Source: Algiphilus aromaticivorans DG1253 (lineage in GTDB: Bacteria; Pseudomonadota; Gammaproteobacteria; Nevskiales; Nevskiaceae). From it: a stretch of DNA of 64,000 nt. Location of the stretch: positions 992,001-1,056,000 of the forward strand of contig NZ_JPOG01000001.1 in the NCBI RefSeq assembly GCF_000733765.1, read 5' to 3'. The notes under the pieces are model-generated. The model made no database searches. It was not told the DNA's origin and saw nothing but the letters and a program-made list of their open reading frames with translations. The position numbers were made by a program, and so were the translations under genes. Shown piece after piece: positions 1-9,857 of the stretch; position 1 is the first letter of the stretch; every line of letters begins with the position of its first letter.

Positions 1-260
1 CCGGCACGCACTGGCTGGTCGGAACCGAGCTCAATCTGGTCAATCGCCTGGCCGCCGAGATGAAACCCAAGGGCGTGTCCGTGCAGTTCATGTCACCGAT
101 GGTGTGCATGTGCTCGACGATGTTTCGCGTTGATCCGCAGCATCTGGCATGGACCCTCGAGAATCTCGTGGTCGGCAACACGGTGAATCGCATCCAGGTG
201 CCGCAGGACGTCGCCGAGCCGGCGCGCGTGGCGCTCGATCGGATGCTCGCCATCGCCTAG
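1..260 (+). CDS. nadA: Quinolinate synthase, C-terminal part (partial)
   Basis: The reading frame is open from the window edge (first full codon at 3) to the TAG at 258-260, so only the last 85 or so residues are present. NadA condenses iminoaspartate with dihydroxyacetone phosphate to quinolinate in NAD synthesis and carries a [4Fe-4S] cluster. The visible part has the family's GTELNLVNRL stretch, the MVCMCSTM cysteine motif (cluster ligand region) and DPQHLAWTLENL, followed by the usual end in LDRML. Confident despite truncation. Confidence 0.93.
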   Translation, partial: GTHWLVGTELNLVNRLAAEMKPKGVSVQFMSPMVCMCSTMFRVDPQHLAWTLENLVVGNTVNRIQVPQDVAEPARVALDRMLAIA

Positions 261-333
261 CGGAACGCCGCCGCGTTGACCCGCGGCCTTCGTTGCGATC
301 CGCCCCAAGAAAGCAAAAAGGAGTAGAACCACC

Positions 334-1620
334 ATGTGGAAGAACGCGCCCAGTCTTGCCGAATTCGATCCAGAAATCGCGCGCGTCGTCGTCGCGGAAG
401 CGGGTCGACAGGAAGCGCACATCGAGCTCATCGCCTCCGAGAACTACGCCAGCCCGGCGGTCATGGCCGCGCAGGGCTCGGTGCTGACCAACAAGTACGC
501 CGAGGGCTATCCCGGCAAGCGCTACTACGGTGGCTGTGAGCACGTCGACGTCGCCGAGCAGCTCGCCATCGCGCGCGTCAAGGAACTCTTCGACTGCGAC
601 TACGCCAATGTCCAGCCGCATTCCGGCGCCCAGGCCAATGCCGCCGTCTTCATGGCGCTGGCCGATCCGGGTGACACCATCATGGGCATGAGCCTGGCGC
701 ACGGCGGCCATCTCACGCACGGCCACCCGGCCAATTTCTCCGGCAAGCACTACAACGTGGTCGCCTACGGACTCGACGAGGAAACCGGTCTCATCGACTA
801 CGACGCCATGGAGAAGCAGGCCATGGAGCACAAGCCGAAGATCCTCATCGGCGGCTTCTCGGCCTATTCGCGCGTCAAGGACTGGGCGCGCATGCGGCAG
901 ATCGCCGACAAGGTCGGCGCCTGGTTCTGGGTGGACATGGCCCACGTCGCGGGCCTGATCGCCGCCGGCGTCTATCCCTCGCCGCTGCCGCACGCTCACG
1001 TCGTCACCTCCACCACGCACAAGACCCTGCGCGGCCCCCGGGGCGGCATCATCCTCGCCAAGGGCGCGGACGAGAAGCTGCAGAAGAAGTTCAACTCGGC
1101 CGTTTTCCCGGGCATCCAGGGCGGCCCGCTGATGCACGTCATCGCCGGCAAGGCGGTGGCCTTCCGCGAGGCACTATCCGACGAGTTCCGCGGCTATCAG
1201 CAGCAGGTGATCGCCAACGCGCAGTCCATGGCCAAGGTCTTCGCCGAGCGCGGCTACAAGGTGGTTTCCGACGGCACCGACGACCACCTCTTCCTGCTGG
1301 ATCTGGTCGCCAAGGACGTCACCGGCAAGGACGCCGAGGAAGCGCTGGGCCAGGCGCACATCACCGTCAACAAGAACGCCGTGCCCGGCGACCCGCGTTC
1401 GGCCTTCGTGACTTCGGGCCTGCGTATCGGCACGCCGGCCTCGACGACGCGCGGTTTCGGTGCCGACGAGATGGGGCAGGTCGCCGGCTGGATCGCCGAC
1501 ATCGTCGACGCGCTGGCCAGTGGCGACGCGGAGTCGACCATTACCCGCGTGCGCGGCCAGGTCGAGCAGCTCTGCGCCCGCTTCCCGGTCTACGGTGATA
1601 CGCCTCGCGTGGCGGCCTGA
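334..1620 (+). CDS. glyA: Serine hydroxymethyltransferase
   Basis: 428 residues, the normal length. The enzyme interconverts serine and glycine with tetrahydrofolate, the main source of one-carbon units. The PLP-binding lysine is K230 in [12 protein letters not shown]; the N-terminal IELIASENY motif and the HSGAQAN stretch are intact. The ATG is preceded by AAAAAGGAG about 12 bases upstream. It heads the block glyA-nrdR-rib-nusB-thiL-pgpA, a common proteobacterial arrangement; nrdR starts 33 bases after the stop. Confidence 0.98.
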   Translation: MWKNAPSLAEFDPEIARVVVAEAGRQEAHIELIASENYASPAVMAAQGSVLTNKYAEGYPGKRYYGGCEHVDVAEQLAIARVKELFDCDYANVQPHSGAQANAAVFMALADPGDTIMGMSLAHGGHLTHGHPANFSGKHYNVVAYGLDEETGLIDYDAMEKQAMEHKPKILIGGFSAYSRVKDWARMRQIADKVGAWFWVDMAHVAGLIAAGVYPSPLPHAHVVTSTTHKTLRGPRGGIILAKGADEKLQKKFNSAVFPGIQGGPLMHVIAGKAVAFREALSDEFRGYQQQVIANAQSMAKVFAERGYKVVSDGTDDHLFLLDLVAKDVTGKDAEEALGQAHITVNKNAVPGDPRSAFVTSGLRIGTPASTTRGFGADEMGQVAGWIADIVDALASGDAESTITRVRGQVEQLCARFPVYGDTPRVAA

Positions 1621-1653
1621 TGGCCGACGGCGCGCGCATCGGCGGGTGACGCC

Positions 1654-2175
1654 GTGCAGTGTCCCTACTGCCGGCACGCCGATACGCGCGTCGTCGATTC
1701 GCGCACTGCGGATGACGGGTCCTCGATTCGCCGTCGTCGCGAGTGCCCCGAATGCGGCGCGCGCTTCAACACCTTCGAACGCGCGCATCTGCCGGTGCCG
1801 CCGCTGGAGAAATCCGACGGCAGCACCGAGGCCTTCGACGAGGAGAAGCTGCGTCGCGGCATGGCGCGGGCGCTCTACAAGCGCCCGGTATCCGACGAGC
1901 GCTTGCAGGAAAGTATCGACCGCATCGTCGACAAGCTGCGCACCTTCGGGGAGCGCAGTGTGCCGGCCCGCACCTTGGGCGAGTGGGTCATGGAGGAGCT
2001 GCGCGAGATGGATCATGTCGCCTATGTTCGCTTCGCATCGGTGTATCGCCAGTTCAATGACGCCCAGGCCTTCCGCGAGGAGATTGAGCGCCTCGAGAGC
2101 TCGCCGAGCGCCGAGCTGCGCCGTAATCAGCTGCCGCTGATCGGTGAGGATGACGACAGCGATGCCTCGCGCTGA
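1654..2175 (+). CDS. nrdR: Transcriptional repressor NrdR
   Basis: 173 residues with a GTG start. NrdR senses ATP/dATP and represses ribonucleotide reductase genes. The zinc ribbon is complete (C3, C6, C31, C34) and is followed by the ATP-cone domain, roughly residues 48-138. The C-terminal tail is acidic. GTG was chosen because MQCPYC is the invariant family start. Position between glyA and ribD matches many gammaproteobacteria. Confidence 0.97.
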   Translation: MQCPYCRHADTRVVDSRTADDGSSIRRRRECPECGARFNTFERAHLPVPPLEKSDGSTEAFDEEKLRRGMARALYKRPVSDERLQESIDRIVDKLRTFGERSVPARTLGEWVMEELREMDHVAYVRFASVYRQFNDAQAFREEIERLESSPSAELRRNQLPLIGEDDDSDASR

Positions 2176-2197
2176 TGGGGCGCCGCGGCACCGCGCA

Positions 2198-2303
2198 CCC
2201 TCTCTCCCCCGGCCCCTCTCCCCGGCGGGGAGAGGGGAGTCTGCTGCGATGCTCGGGAATAAAGCCCCTCTCCCCGCCGGGGAGAGGGGTTGGGGAGAGG
2301 GGG
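2198..2303. repeat. CT-rich palindromic intergenic repeat, copy 1
   Basis: Between nrdR and ribD there are two tandem perfect palindromes built on CCCCTCTCCCC / GGGGAGAGGGG arms (about 2213-2239 and 2265-2289), flanked by CCCTCTC and GGGGAGAGGG. Related sequences lie at 47212-47277 and 55809-55888, always between genes. It resembles the dispersed CCCTCTCCC palindromes common in proteobacterial genomes. It supplies the purine-rich Shine-Dalgarno region of ribD. Confidence 0.8.
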
Positions 2304-2307
2304 CCGC

Positions 2308-3417
2308 GTGAGCGCTTCCTTCTCAGCTGCCGACGCCACCCACATGGCGCGCGCCCTGCGCCTGGCGCGGCGAGGTGTTGGGGCAACGCATCCGAACCCC
2401 GCAGTGGGCTGCGTGCTGGTGCGCGACGGGCAAGTGATCGGCGAGGGCTTCCACGCCCGCGCCGGGCAGCCGCATGCGGAAGCGGCCGCGCTGGCGGCGG
2501 CCGGCGAGGCAGCGCGCGGGGCCGAGGCCTTCGTCACGCTCGAACCCTGCGCGCACCACGGCCGTACACCGCCCTGCGCCGACGCGCTGATCGCGGCCGG
2601 CGTGGCGCGGGTGGTTGCGGCCCACCGCGATCCGGACCCGCGCACGGCCGGGCAGGGGCTCGAGCGCCTGCGCGCTGCCGGCATTGACGTCGCCGAGGGG
2701 CTGATGCGCGAGGCCGCGCGCGCGCTCAATCGCGGCTTCATCGCGCGCCTGGAGCGCGGTCGGCCCTTCCTGACGCTGAAGCTGGCGGCCAGCCTGGACG
2801 GGCGCACGGCCATGGCCTCGGGCGAGTCGCAGTGGATCACCGGAGCGGCGGCACGCGCCGATGTGCACCGGCAGCGCGCCCGCCATCACGGCATTCTCAC
2901 CAGCGCGCAGACCGTGCTCGACGACGATCCGCAGCTGACCGCGCGTCCTGCGAGCGGCGCGCCGACGCGTCAGCCGGAGCGCATCGTGCTGGATGCGCGC
3001 GGCCGCGTGCCAGCGACGGCGCGTGTCTTCACCGACGATGGCGTGCCGCGCTGGTGGCTGGTCGGCGAGGGCGCCTCCGTCACGCCGCCGGCCGGCGTCG
3101 AGATGCTGTGCCTGCCGGGCGCCACGCCGCCGGATCCGTGTGCGGTGGTGCAGCAGCTCGCTGCGGCAGGCTTCAACGACGTTCTGATCGAATGCGGGCC
3201 GCGACTCGCGGGAGCCTGGTTGGCCGCCGGCGCGGTGGACGAGCTGCTGCTTTACGTGGCGCCGTCTCTGCTTGGCGACGCGGCGCGGCCGTTGGCGGCG
3301 CTGCCTGGGTTGGAACGCTTGGCCGATCGCGTGCAGCTGCGCTGGACGGATGTACGGCAGCTGGGCACGGATCTGCGCATCACCGCCACGCCCGTGGCGG
3401 GTCAACAGGAGGGCTGA
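2308..3417 (+). CDS. ribD: Bifunctional diaminohydroxyphosphoribosylaminopyrimidine deaminase / reductase
   Basis: 369 residues from GTG 2308; an in-frame TTG at 2290 lies inside the palindromic repeat and is less likely. RibD catalyses the second and third steps of riboflavin synthesis. The N-terminal deaminase domain shows the zinc site (HAEAAAL, then PCAHHGRTPPC); the C-terminal half is the NADPH-dependent reductase (TLKLAASLDGRTA). It is followed two bases later by ribE. Confidence 0.96.
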   Translation: MSASFSAADATHMARALRLARRGVGATHPNPAVGCVLVRDGQVIGEGFHARAGQPHAEAAALAAAGEAARGAEAFVTLEPCAHHGRTPPCADALIAAGVARVVAAHRDPDPRTAGQGLERLRAAGIDVAEGLMREAARALNRGFIARLERGRPFLTLKLAASLDGRTAMASGESQWITGAAARADVHRQRARHHGILTSAQTVLDDDPQLTARPASGAPTRQPERIVLDARGRVPATARVFTDDGVPRWWLVGEGASVTPPAGVEMLCLPGATPPDPCAVVQQLAAAGFNDVLIECGPRLAGAWLAAGAVDELLLYVAPSLLGDAARPLAALPGLERLADRVQLRWTDVRQLGTDLRITATPVAGQQEG

Positions 3418-3419
3418 GC

Positions 3420-4022
3420 ATGTTTACCGGGCTGATCGAGGCCATGGGCCGACTCGAGCAGGTCAGCGAGCGCGACGGCGACCGTCGGCTGCGCATCGTT
3501 ACGCCATCGGGCTTTCTGGAGGGCGTAGAAGTGGGGGCCAGCATTGCCACCTCCGGGGTCTGTCTCACGGCCGTGGCGCTGGACGGCGACGTCTTCGAGG
3601 CCGATGTCTCGGTCGAGACGCTGGACGCCACCACCGCGCGCGAATGGGAGGCCGGCCGGCCGCTGAATCTGGAGCATTCGCTGACGCTGGCCAAGCCGCT
3701 CGGCGGTCATCTGGTCTCCGGCCACGTCGACGGCGTCGGCCGGTTGGTTGACCGCCAAGAGGATGCGCGCAGCTGGCGGCTGGAGCTGGAGGTGCCGGAG
3801 GCGCTGTCGCGCTACATCGCGCGCAAGGGCTCGGTGGCCGTCGACGGCATCAGCCTGACCGTCAACGACGTCGAGGGCAGCTGCTTTGGCGTTAACATCG
3901 TGCCCCACACATGGGCCCACACGACATTGGGCACCACCGAAGTGGGGGCGGCCGTCAACATTGAGGTCGATCTCATCGCACGCTATACCGAGCGGCTGCT
4001 GGCCGCGGGCAACGGATCATGA
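3420..4022 (+). CDS. ribE: Riboflavin synthase, alpha chain
   Basis: 200 residues. It dismutates two 6,7-dimethyl-8-ribityllumazines to riboflavin plus the pyrimidinedione. The invariant MFTGLIE start and the two lumazine-binding repeats (about 1-97 and 98-190; each with a G.S..T.G.CLT / KGS..VDGISLTV motif) are visible. RBS AGGAGG overlaps the end of ribD. The stop overlaps the next start (ATGA at 4019-4022), so it is translationally coupled to ribBX. Confidence 0.97.
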   Translation: MFTGLIEAMGRLEQVSERDGDRRLRIVTPSGFLEGVEVGASIATSGVCLTAVALDGDVFEADVSVETLDATTAREWEAGRPLNLEHSLTLAKPLGGHLVSGHVDGVGRLVDRQEDARSWRLELEVPEALSRYIARKGSVAVDGISLTVNDVEGSCFGVNIVPHTWAHTTLGTTEVGAAVNIEVDLIARYTERLLAAGNGS

Positions 4023-5191
4023 ACAAGCCGGACAAGATGGCAACACAGGCCGCGGGCGAGGGCACTACCGACGGCGCGCTCGACAATATCGCCGATGTTG
4101 TTGCCGACATTCGCGCGGGAAAGATGGTCGTCATCATGGACGACGAGAACCGCGAGAACGAGGGCGACATCATCATGGCCGCCGAGCATGTACGTGCCGA
4201 GGACATCAATTTCATGGCTCGTCACGCGCGCGGCCTGATCTGCCTGACGCTGTCGCCCGAGCGCTGCCGCCAGCTGCGTCTGCCGCCGATGGTCGCGCAC
4301 GGCGATGACGCGCATCGCACCGCTTTCACCGTTTCCATCGAGGCCGCCGAGGGCGTGACGACCGGCATCTCCGCTTTCGACCGCGCGCACACGATTCGCA
4401 CCGCGGTGAAGCCGGACGCTTCGCCGCAGGATCTGGTGCAGCCGGGGCACGTATTCCCGCTGATGGCGCAGCCCGGTGGCGTGCTGACGCGCGCCGGCCA
4501 CACCGAGGCGGGCTGCGATCTGGCGCGACTGGCCGGCGTCGAGCCGGCGGCGGTCATCGTCGAGATCATGAACGAGGACGGCACTATGGCGCGCCGGCCG
4601 GATCTGGAGGTCTTCGCGCGCGAGCACGGCCTGAAGATCGGCACCATCGCTGACCTCATCCGCTACCGCCTGCAAGAGGAACACAGCGTCGAGCGCGTCG
4701 CCGAGTCGCGCGTCGACACCGAGTTCGGGCCCTTCCGCCTGATCAGCTACGAGGATTCCGCCGACAACACTGTGCATCTGGCCATGGTGCGCGGCACGAT
4801 CCGGCCCGATGAGCCGGCGCTGGTGCGTGTGCATTTGCGCAATACGCTGGCTGACACCCTGGGCGTGCGCCATCCGGATTTCGGATGGCCACTGCGCCGG
4901 GCTCTGCAGCGTATCGCCGAGGAGGATCACGGCGTGCTGGTGGTGCTTCGCAAGCCGGAGTCGCCGCGCGAGGTGGCGCAGCAGATCCAGGAGCTGTCCA
5001 TGCACGCCCACGCGGAGGGGCCGGTGACGACTGGCGACGACCACGAGGAAGTGCTGCGCACTTACGGCATCGGCGCGCAGATTCTTTCCGATCTCGGCGT
5101 CCGCAAGATGCGGGTGCTGTCGGCACCCAAGCGCATGCAGGGCATTTCGGGCTTCGATCTTGAAGTCACCGAATACGTGCCCTGCGACTGA
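4019..5191 (+). CDS. ribBX: 3,4-Dihydroxy-2-butanone-4-phosphate synthase with degenerate GTP cyclohydrolase II-like domain (RibBX type)
   Basis: 390 residues. The N-terminal domain (about 20-220) is a complete DHBP synthase, with the acidic DDENRENEGDI loop and RHARGLICL. The C-terminal domain (about 222-388) is homologous to GTP cyclohydrolase II but lacks the zinc-binding cysteine set: the region after LVRVHL reads as a Cys-free stretch, and no Cys occurs there until the penultimate residue. This matches the RibBX variant described in Proteobacteria. The domain is therefore predicted to have no cyclohydrolase activity, and a separate RibA should exist elsewhere. Confidence 0.93.
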   Translation: MNKPDKMATQAAGEGTTDGALDNIADVVADIRAGKMVVIMDDENRENEGDIIMAAEHVRAEDINFMARHARGLICLTLSPERCRQLRLPPMVAHGDDAHRTAFTVSIEAAEGVTTGISAFDRAHTIRTAVKPDASPQDLVQPGHVFPLMAQPGGVLTRAGHTEAGCDLARLAGVEPAAVIVEIMNEDGTMARRPDLEVFAREHGLKIGTIADLIRYRLQEEHSVERVAESRVDTEFGPFRLISYEDSADNTVHLAMVRGTIRPDEPALVRVHLRNTLADTLGVRHPDFGWPLRRALQRIAEEDHGVLVVLRKPESPREVAQQIQELSMHAHAEGPVTTGDDHEEVLRTYGIGAQILSDLGVRKMRVLSAPKRMQGISGFDLEVTEYVPCD

Positions 5192-5195
5192 GAGG

Positions 5196-5335
5196 ATGTT
5201 CATAAAACTACTGCGCTCCGCATCTTGGTCGCTGGCGGTGCTCGAAATGCTCATGTATCGGCTTATACACTGCGCGTTCTGTGCGCCGGCGGCGACCAAC
5301 CTGCGTTCGCTCGCCACGTTTTCTAAACACCCTCT
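5196..5335. repeat. Possible dispersed non-coding element between ribBX and ribH
   Basis: The 166-base gap holds no convincing gene. Its central part reads, on the minus strand, as an open stretch containing SSTASDQDAERSSFMNI, a peptide I recall from many spurious proteobacterial ORFs, which suggests a dispersed intergenic sequence. The recollection cannot be verified here. No flavin-riboswitch core was recognised. Confidence 0.35.
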
Positions 5336-5357
5336 CCCCTAGAGGAAGAACAAGCGC

Positions 5358-5855
5358 ATGTCAGATATCAAAAGCGGATACCACGCGCCGCCGGCGCCCT
5401 CGGATGGCGAGTTCGCCAATACGCGGGTGGCCGTGATCGCCACGCGCTGGAATGCCGGTGTCGTCGACGCCCTCGTGGACGGCGCGCTGGGCGCGCTGCA
5501 CGACTGGGGCGTGGCCGAGAACAATATCCGCGTCTACCGCGTGCCGGGCGCCTATGAGCTGCCGCTGGCCTGCGAGCATCTGGCGCGTGGCCAGCACTTC
5601 GACGGCGTCGTCGCGCTGGGCGCCGTGATTCGGGGGGACACGCCGCATTTCGACTTCGTCGCCGGCGAGTGCGCGCGCGGATTGCAGCAGGTCATGTTGC
5701 GCCACGCCATCGCCGTCGGCTTCGGGGTCTTGACGGTCAACACCCCCGAGCAGGCCGAGGAGCGCGCCGGCGAGGGGCCGGACAACAAGGGCCGCGAGGC
5801 CGCACAGGCGGTGCTGGAGATGATTCGCTTCGAATGGGAGGTCGACGCACCGTGA
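5358..5855 (+). CDS. ribH: 6,7-Dimethyl-8-ribityllumazine synthase
   Basis: 165 residues. It condenses the RibD product with DHBP to give lumazine, the riboflavin synthase substrate. Diagnostic stretches: VIATRWN near the N-terminus, PGAYELPLA, GAVIRGDTPHFDFV (catalytic His) and [20 protein letters not shown] is 10 bases upstream of the ATG. The TGA overlaps the nusB GTG (GTGA at 5852-5855). Confidence 0.97.
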   Translation: MSDIKSGYHAPPAPSDGEFANTRVAVIATRWNAGVVDALVDGALGALHDWGVAENNIRVYRVPGAYELPLACEHLARGQHFDGVVALGAVIRGDTPHFDFVAGECARGLQQVMLRHAIAVGFGVLTVNTPEQAEERAGEGPDNKGREAAQAVLEMIRFEWEVDAP

Positions 5856-6316
5856 GTGCCGACGCCGCCAAGCCCAAGGCGCAAGGGTCGAGTCGCCGCG
5901 GGCTGGCGCGACGGCTGACGGTGCAGGCGCTCTATCGCTGGTTGGTCAACGAGGCCCCTGCCGAGCAGCTGCTGCGCGAGTTCCGTGAGGAGCCGGGCCT
6001 CGGCCGCGCCGACGGCGCCTACTTCGACGAGTTGCTGCGTGGCATCACCGACGACGCGGTGCAGATCACCCAGACCTTCGCGCCGCACCTCGACCGGCCG
6101 CTGGTCGAGCTCGACCCGGCCGAGCGCGCCATTCTCATGCTGGGGACTTTCGAGTTGATGGCCAAGCAGGATGTGCCCTGGCGGGTGGTGGTTAACGAGT
6201 CGGTGAATCTCACCAAGATGTTCGGCGGCGTCGACGAGTCCTACAAGTTCGTCAACGGCGTGCTCGACCGCGTCGCCCACACCGTGCGCGGCGCGCAGGT
6301 GCAGGCCGGGCTGTAG
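5852..6316 (+). CDS. nusB: Transcription antitermination factor NusB
   Basis: 154 residues from GTG 5852, which overlaps the ribH stop; the frame runs further upstream but inside ribH. NusB binds boxA RNA with S10 in rRNA antitermination. The all-helical fold's signature is visible: RRLTVQALYRWL, then LDPAERAILMLGTFEL, VVVNESVNLTK and KFVNGVLDRVA. Coupling to ribH and location before thiL are standard. Confidence 0.96.
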   Translation: MSADAAKPKAQGSSRRGLARRLTVQALYRWLVNEAPAEQLLREFREEPGLGRADGAYFDELLRGITDDAVQITQTFAPHLDRPLVELDPAERAILMLGTFELMAKQDVPWRVVVNESVNLTKMFGGVDESYKFVNGVLDRVAHTVRGAQVQAGL

Positions 6317-6330
6317 CCGGCGCTTCCGCC

Positions 6331-7260
6331 TTGGACGAGTTCGCGCTCATCCGGCGGCATTTCGCGCGCCCCGCTAGCGGCATCGTGACGCTGGGCATCG
6401 GCGATGACGCGGCGCTGCTGCAGCCCCCGGAAGACTGCGAGACCGTCGTCGCCTGCGACACGCTGGTTGCCGGCCGTCATTTCGCCGGCGACGCCGATCC
6501 CGCCGACATCGGCTGGAAAGCCCTCAACGTCAATCTCTCCGACCTGGCGGCGATGGGAGCCGAGGCCGATGCCTTCCTGTTGGCGCTGACGTTGCCCGAA
6601 GCCGATGAGGACTGGCTGGCGGCCTTCGCCGGCGGGCTGCGCGAAGCCGCGGATGCTGGTGGCGTCTGCCTGGCCGGTGGCGACACCACGCGCGGGCCGC
6701 TGACGATCACGATCACCGCCATCGGCCACCTGCCGCGCAACTCGGCGCTGCGCCGCGACGGCGCCCGCGACGGCGATCTGCTGGCCGTTACCGGAACGCT
6801 GGGTGATGCCGGAGCGGCGCTGGCTGGCCACGCCGATGCCGAGCTGCAGCTACGCCTGCATCGACCGCGCGCGCGGCTGGAGGCCGGGCGCGTTCTGCGC
6901 GGCCTGGCGCGGGCCGCCATCGATGTTTCGGACGGGCTCCTCGCGGACGTCGGTCATATCTGCCGCGCCAGCCGGGTGGGGGCTGCGGTCCGCGCCGATC
7001 GCCTGCCGGCCTCCGAGGCACTGGCAGCGCTGGCTGTGCCGGAGGAACACCGCCTGGCTTGGCAATGCGGCGCCGGCGACGACTATGAGCTGGCCGTGGC
7101 AATCTCGCCGCAGGCGCTTGATGCTGCGCAGGCCGCCTGCCTGGACATTGGGGTGCCGCTGAGCGTCATCGGGCGCTTCGTGGTTGGTGAGCGCGCGCGT
7201 CTCTTCGACGCAGAAGGCAAGGAATATAACGGCATTACAAATGGATACAGCCATTTTTGA
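6331..7260 (+). CDS. thiL: Thiamine-monophosphate kinase
   Basis: 309 residues with a TTG start (MDEFALIRRHF, the canonical N-terminus). It phosphorylates thiamine phosphate to thiamine diphosphate. The AIRS-like fold is recognisable by GIGDDAALL, the metal-binding NLSDLAAMGA motif, GGDTTRG and the C-terminal VSDGLLADVGHI. The gap to nusB is 14 bases. Confidence 0.96.
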   Translation: MDEFALIRRHFARPASGIVTLGIGDDAALLQPPEDCETVVACDTLVAGRHFAGDADPADIGWKALNVNLSDLAAMGAEADAFLLALTLPEADEDWLAAFAGGLREAADAGGVCLAGGDTTRGPLTITITAIGHLPRNSALRRDGARDGDLLAVTGTLGDAGAALAGHADAELQLRLHRPRARLEAGRVLRGLARAAIDVSDGLLADVGHICRASRVGAAVRADRLPASEALAALAVPEEHRLAWQCGAGDDYELAVAISPQALDAAQAACLDIGVPLSVIGRFVVGERARLFDAEGKEYNGITNGYSHF

Positions 7261-7292
7261 GGGTGAATTCTTGAGATTGTCCGGGCGCCCGC

Positions 7293-7832
7293 ATGGATGA
7301 GGCCGGCCGTCGCGCGACCGTGCGCTTCCCGGCGCGACTGATTCTGGGCTCGCCTCTGCATCAGCTCGCCTTCGGTTTCGGGACGGGGCTGGCGCCGGTT
7401 GCGCCGGGCACTTTCGGCACACTGCCGGGCGTGCTGCTCTTCCTGGCGCTGAGCTGGCTGCACGCGCCGGCCTACGTGGTCGCGTTGCTAGTCCTGAGTG
7501 TCGCGGGCGTGATCATCTGCGGCACGAGCAGCCGGCGGCTCGGCGTGCACGACCATCCGGGTATCGTCTTCGACGAGATGGTGGGCTATTGCGTCGCCGC
7601 GCTGCCGCTGCTGCCGGCGCTGGGTTGGCTGGATGTGCCGCTGTGGGCCGGGCTGCTGGTGGTCTTCGTCGCCTTCCGCTTCTTCGATGCGTTCAAGCCA
7701 CCGCCCATCGATTGGCTGGATGCGCGCCTGGAAGGCGGGCTGGGCATCATGCTCGACGATCTGGCGGCGGGCGTCATGGCGGCTGCGGCCAGCTGGGTGG
7801 TGCTTATCGGCCTGGATTTCTTCTTCTGGTGA
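7293..7832 (+). CDS. pgpA: Phosphatidylglycerophosphatase A
   Basis: 179 residues, with four or so membrane segments. It dephosphorylates phosphatidylglycerophosphate in the inner membrane. Family motifs: [16 protein letters not shown] near the N-terminus, [10 protein letters not shown] (catalytic Asp/Glu) and LDDLAAGV near the C-terminus. Gap to thiL 32 bases; it ends the riboflavin/thiamine block. Confidence 0.95.
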   Translation: MDEAGRRATVRFPARLILGSPLHQLAFGFGTGLAPVAPGTFGTLPGVLLFLALSWLHAPAYVVALLVLSVAGVIICGTSSRRLGVHDHPGIVFDEMVGYCVAALPLLPALGWLDVPLWAGLLVVFVAFRFFDAFKPPPIDWLDARLEGGLGIMLDDLAAGVMAAAASWVVLIGLDFFFW

Positions 7833-7932
7833 TACGGCGAATCCCACCCACCCGCGGGTAGGTTGCCGGGCCGGGAAGTGTGGCAATCTCGCCCGCTGCT
7901 CACCTCCATCGACTGGCGGGAAGGAACGGGGA

Positions 7933-9729
7933 ATGACGGATAAAACGGTACGCATCGGCTGCGCTTCGGGTTTCTGGGGGGATACCAATACCGCTGCGGA
8001 GCAGCTGGTTTCCAGGGGCAACATCGACTATCTGGTCTTCGACTATCTGGCCGAGATCACGATGTCCATACTCGCCGCCAAGCGCATGCGCGACCCCGAC
8101 GAGGGCTATGCCAACGACTTCGTGCAACACGTCATGGGCGGGCTGGCTCCGCAGTTGGCCGCCAAGGGCATCAAGGTCATCGCCAATGCCGGCGGCGTCA
8201 ATCCGCTGGCCTGCAAGAAGGCGCTGGAGGAGGTGCTGGCGGCCGCCGGCGTGTCGATGAAGGTGGCCGTGGTGCTGGGCGACGATCTCATGCCACGCAA
8301 GAAGGAATTCGCCGGCGCAAAGGAGTGGGAGAGCGGCGAGCCGCTGCCCGACAACATTGTCTCGATGAACGCCTATCTGGGTGCGCTGCCAGTGGCCGCC
8401 GCGCTGGCCGAGGGGGCGGATATCGTCGTCACCGGCCGCTGCGTGGATTCGGCGGTGGTGTTGGGGCCGCTCATGCACGAGCACGGCTGGGGGGCGCAGG
8501 ATTTCGATCTGTTGGCTGCCGGCTCGCTGGCCGGCCACATCATCGAGTGCGGCGCGCAGTGCACGGGCGGCAATTTCACCGACTGGCGCTGCGTGGCCGA
8601 CGGCTACGCCGAGATGGGCTTCCCCATCGCCGAGGTCGCGGCCGACGGCAGCATGGTGATCAGCAAGCCGGAGGGTACCGGCGGCGCCGTGTTGCCCGGC
8701 ACGGTGCTGGAGCAGATGCTCTACGAGATCGGTGATCCTCGAAGCTACTACCTGCCCGACGTCATCTGCGACTTCAGCGAGGTCACCGTCGAGGATCTGG
8801 GCGGTGATCGGGTGGCCATGCGCGGTGCGCGCGGTCGCGCCCCGACGGGGCAGTACAAGGTCAGCGCCACGCACCCGGCCGGCATGCGCTGCGCCGCGCT
8901 TTTCATGATGGCTGGCCCCGATGCGGTGGCCAAGGGCCACGCCGTGGCCGAGGCCATCATCACCAAGGTACGTAAGCAGTTCGCCGAGCGCGGGATGGGG
9001 GATTTCACCGGCGTGGACATCCACGCCGTGGGCGCGGAAGAAAGCTATGGGCCGCATGCCCGTGCCGGCGCGCGGGCTACGCGCGAGGTGGCGATGAAGA
9101 TCGCCGTCCAGCATCCGGACGCCAAGGCTCTGCAGCTGTTTTCACGCGAGATCGCGCAGGCGGCCACCGGCATGGCGCCCGGCTACACCGGCTACTTCGG
9201 TAGCGGGCGTCCGCAGCCGCACATGGTGCCGAAGCTGTTCTCGACGCTGGTCGACAAGGCGGCTGTGCCCGTAGAGGTCGCTGTCGAGGATCGCCGCGTG
9301 ACGGTGGATATCCCGCTGATAGATGCCCCCGGTGAGCCGCGTGCGGCCGTTGAGCCACCGGCACCGGGGGAGGCCACGGATCTGCAGGAAGTGCCGCTGT
9401 TGCGCGTAGCCATGGCGCGCTCCGGCGACAAGGGCGATCACGGCAACGTCGGCGTTATCGCGCGCAAGCCCGAGCTGTTGCCGTGGATCGCCGACGCGCT
9501 CAGCGGGGAGGCTGTGACTGCCTATTTCGCGCATCTGCTGGATCCGGATCGCGGCACTGTGGCGCGCTGGTATCTGCCCGGCTCGCACAGCTTGAATTTC
9601 CTGCTGCGCCACGCCCTCGGCGGTGGCGGTGCGGCCAGTCTGCGCACGGATCCGCAGGGCAAGGCCTTCGCGCAGATGCTACTCGATCATCCCGTGCAGG
9701 TGCCGGCGGAGCTGCTGGAGGGGCTTTGA
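7933..9729 (+). CDS. atuA: AtuA-like protein of acyclic terpene utilisation (DUF1446 family)
   Basis: 598 residues from ATG 7933 with AAGGAACGGGGA just upstream; the frame is open further 5' but overlaps pgpA. The N-terminal AtuA domain (about 1-450) begins [13 protein letters not shown] and contains ANAGGVNP and TGRCVDSA; the C-terminal about 100 residues form the second AtuA-like domain ([12 protein letters not shown]). AtuA is needed for growth on citronellol in Pseudomonas, but its reaction is unknown. Its neighbours are the ETF genes and an AtuG-like dehydrogenase, which supports the assignment; homologues also occur outside terpene pathways. Confidence 0.75.
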   Translation: MTDKTVRIGCASGFWGDTNTAAEQLVSRGNIDYLVFDYLAEITMSILAAKRMRDPDEGYANDFVQHVMGGLAPQLAAKGIKVIANAGGVNPLACKKALEEVLAAAGVSMKVAVVLGDDLMPRKKEFAGAKEWESGEPLPDNIVSMNAYLGALPVAAALAEGADIVVTGRCVDSAVVLGPLMHEHGWGAQDFDLLAAGSLAGHIIECGAQCTGGNFTDWRCVADGYAEMGFPIAEVAADGSMVISKPEGTGGAVLPGTVLEQMLYEIGDPRSYYLPDVICDFSEVTVEDLGGDRVAMRGARGRAPTGQYKVSATHPAGMRCAALFMMAGPDAVAKGHAVAEAIITKVRKQFAERGMGDFTGVDIHAVGAEESYGPHARAGARATREVAMKIAVQHPDAKALQLFSREIAQAATGMAPGYTGYFGSGRPQPHMVPKLFSTLVDKAAVPVEVAVEDRRVTVDIPLIDAPGEPRAAVEPPAPGEATDLQEVPLLRVAMARSGDKGDHGNVGVIARKPELLPWIADALSGEAVTAYFAHLLDPDRGTVARWYLPGSHSLNFLLRHALGGGGAASLRTDPQGKAFAQMLLDHPVQVPAELLEGL

Positions 9730-9857
9730 GGCATGCGGCGGCCGATCGTCGGCAGTAGGGGCGAAGGGCCGCTGCTGCGGCCGCGTTACAATATGCCGAA
9801 CAAATACCAACAGGGATGCGGTGTCGCTGGCCGGCACCGCCATGACTGGGATACGCC

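Noticed and set aside
5192-5357. FMN riboswitch before ribH
   Set aside because: None of the conserved RFN box elements could be found.
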